Source of the DNA: Paragemmobacter ruber | Lineage (GTDB): Bacteria; Pseudomonadota; Alphaproteobacteria; Rhodobacterales; Rhodobacteraceae | Length of the DNA stretch: 64,000 bases | Assembly: GCF_009908315.1 (NCBI RefSeq) | Contig: NZ_JAAATW010000003.1 | Location: forward strand, 186,001 to 250,000 | Direction of reading: 5' to 3' | Shown: positions 63,629 to 64,000 of the stretch, piece after piece | How positions within the stretch are numbered: the stretch's first letter is position 1 | How the letters are laid out: each line of letters begins with the position of its first letter | Notes under the pieces: model-generated | Databases searched by the model: none | The model's input: only the letters and a program-made list of their open reading frames with translations | What the model was told of the DNA's origin: nothing | Program-made: the position numbers and the translations under genes

Positions 63629-64000
63629 TCACCCTCGCTTTGCGCGGGCGTGGAAGATGAAGCCGAGGAAGTTCAAGAGAACTTGGGCGGCGAGGATGGC
63701 GGTGGTGCCGTCCCGGTCGTAATCGGGGGCAACCTCGACCAGGTCTATCCCCACGATGTCATGGCTCTGGGCAACCTTCTGGAGGATTTCGAGCACCTCG
63801 TAGTACAGGAAGCCGCCATGGCTGGGCGTGCCGGTGCCGGGCGCGATGGAGGGGCAGAAGCCATCAATGTCGATGGTGACATAGACCCGGGCGCCGGGGG
63901 GGATGCGGGCGGCAGTGGCCGCGGGCCCCAGTTTGCGGACCTGGCGGACCGACAGGATGTCGTCGCCCATGGCGCGGGCGGCGTCATAGCCTTCCTTGGT
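63629..64000 (-). CDS. Agmatinase/arginase-family ureohydrolase, C-terminal part
   Basis: The last 123 residues of a ureohydrolase; the gene continues past the right edge. Metal-binding YVTIDIDGFCPSIAPGTGTP and SHGGFLYYEVLEILQ, then GIDLVEVAPDYDRDG, identify the manganese enzymes that hydrolyse agmatine, arginine or related guanidines. The usual DxDxxDP motif reads DIDGFCP, with Cys in place of the third Asp, although the two ligand Asp residues are kept. Agmatinase (SpeB) is most likely, but substrate cannot be fixed from this part. Confidence 0.85.
   Translation of the reverse strand, partial: TKEGYDAARAMGDDILSVRQVRKLGPAATAARIPPGARVYVTIDIDGFCPSIAPGTGTPSHGGFLYYEVLEILQKVAQSHDIVGIDLVEVAPDYDRDGTTAILAAQVLLNFLGFIFHARAKRG

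Overview
The window looks like chromosomal DNA of a high-GC alphaproteobacterium of the Rhodobacterales (Rhodobacteraceae/Paracoccaceae type). Evidence for this is gene content and order: argS-SPOR protein-nagZ-scpA-scpB, DUF177-rpmF-plsX-fabH-ihfA-merR, an agl alpha-glucoside operon, a GTA-style lysozyme/holin pair, a Hint-domain protein, and olsB, all in GC-rich codon usage. No insertion sequence, prophage, CRISPR array or rRNA was seen. There is one tRNA, tRNA-Pro(GGG).

Layout. 0-5.6 kb: 3' part of uvrA, mmsA with a divergent LysR regulator, a CBS-domain protein, coaD. 5.6-14.1 kb: a DUF1127 microprotein, a CPA1 antiporter with a cyclic-nucleotide-binding domain, two different GAPDH genes separated by a 47-residue membrane protein, a DUF808 membrane protein and transketolase. 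Three promoter regions here carry TGTTA-N4-AACA-like operators, which suggests one LacI-type regulator of central carbon metabolism. 14.3-20 kb: coiled-coil protein-zapA-MliC-like protein, a ccdAB toxin-antitoxin pair behind its own palindrome, bolA-grxD, purL with two acetyltransferases. 20-27 kb: MAPEG protein, DGPF protein with an ECF42-type sigma factor, LysR, murI, argC, ccmE, and a lysozyme-like/holin pair in which the lysozyme lacks its catalytic part.

27-44 kb: argS to scpB and a small basic protein; then on the minus strand DUF177-rpmF-plsX-fabH-ihfA-merR-tRNA-Pro-dcd; bamE, msrB, olsB, an ABC-F ATPase, an outer-membrane barrel and a PLP decarboxylase. 44.8-53.5 kb: cysS behind a short Cys-Cys leader peptide and alternative hairpins (a candidate cysteine attenuator), cimA, a methyltransferase, a squalene/phytoene-synthase-like protein, a Hint-like protein, an MFS transporter, an AlkA-type glycosylase and an esterase.

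53.5-64 kb: a sugar-catabolic locus. A LacI-family regulator, a GH1 beta-glucosidase and glucokinase are transcribed leftward; aglE-F-G-A-K (binding protein, two permeases, GH13 alpha-glucosidase, ATPase) rightward. Two near-identical palindromes flank the divergent starts. Imported alpha-glucosides would be hydrolysed by AglA and phosphorylated by Glk. The window ends in an agmatinase-family gene.

The most interesting items are the cysS leader peptide with competing RNA pairings, the GAPDH pair (Asp36 versus Ala36) under shared operators, the paired 22-bp TTCGAA palindromes and the GGGTATTTGGGCCAAG repeats between genes, the catalytically gutted lysozyme next to an intact holin, and a CcdB whose C-terminal gyrase-poisoning residues are changed. 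All functional statements come from reading the sequence and recalling family knowledge; no search was run.
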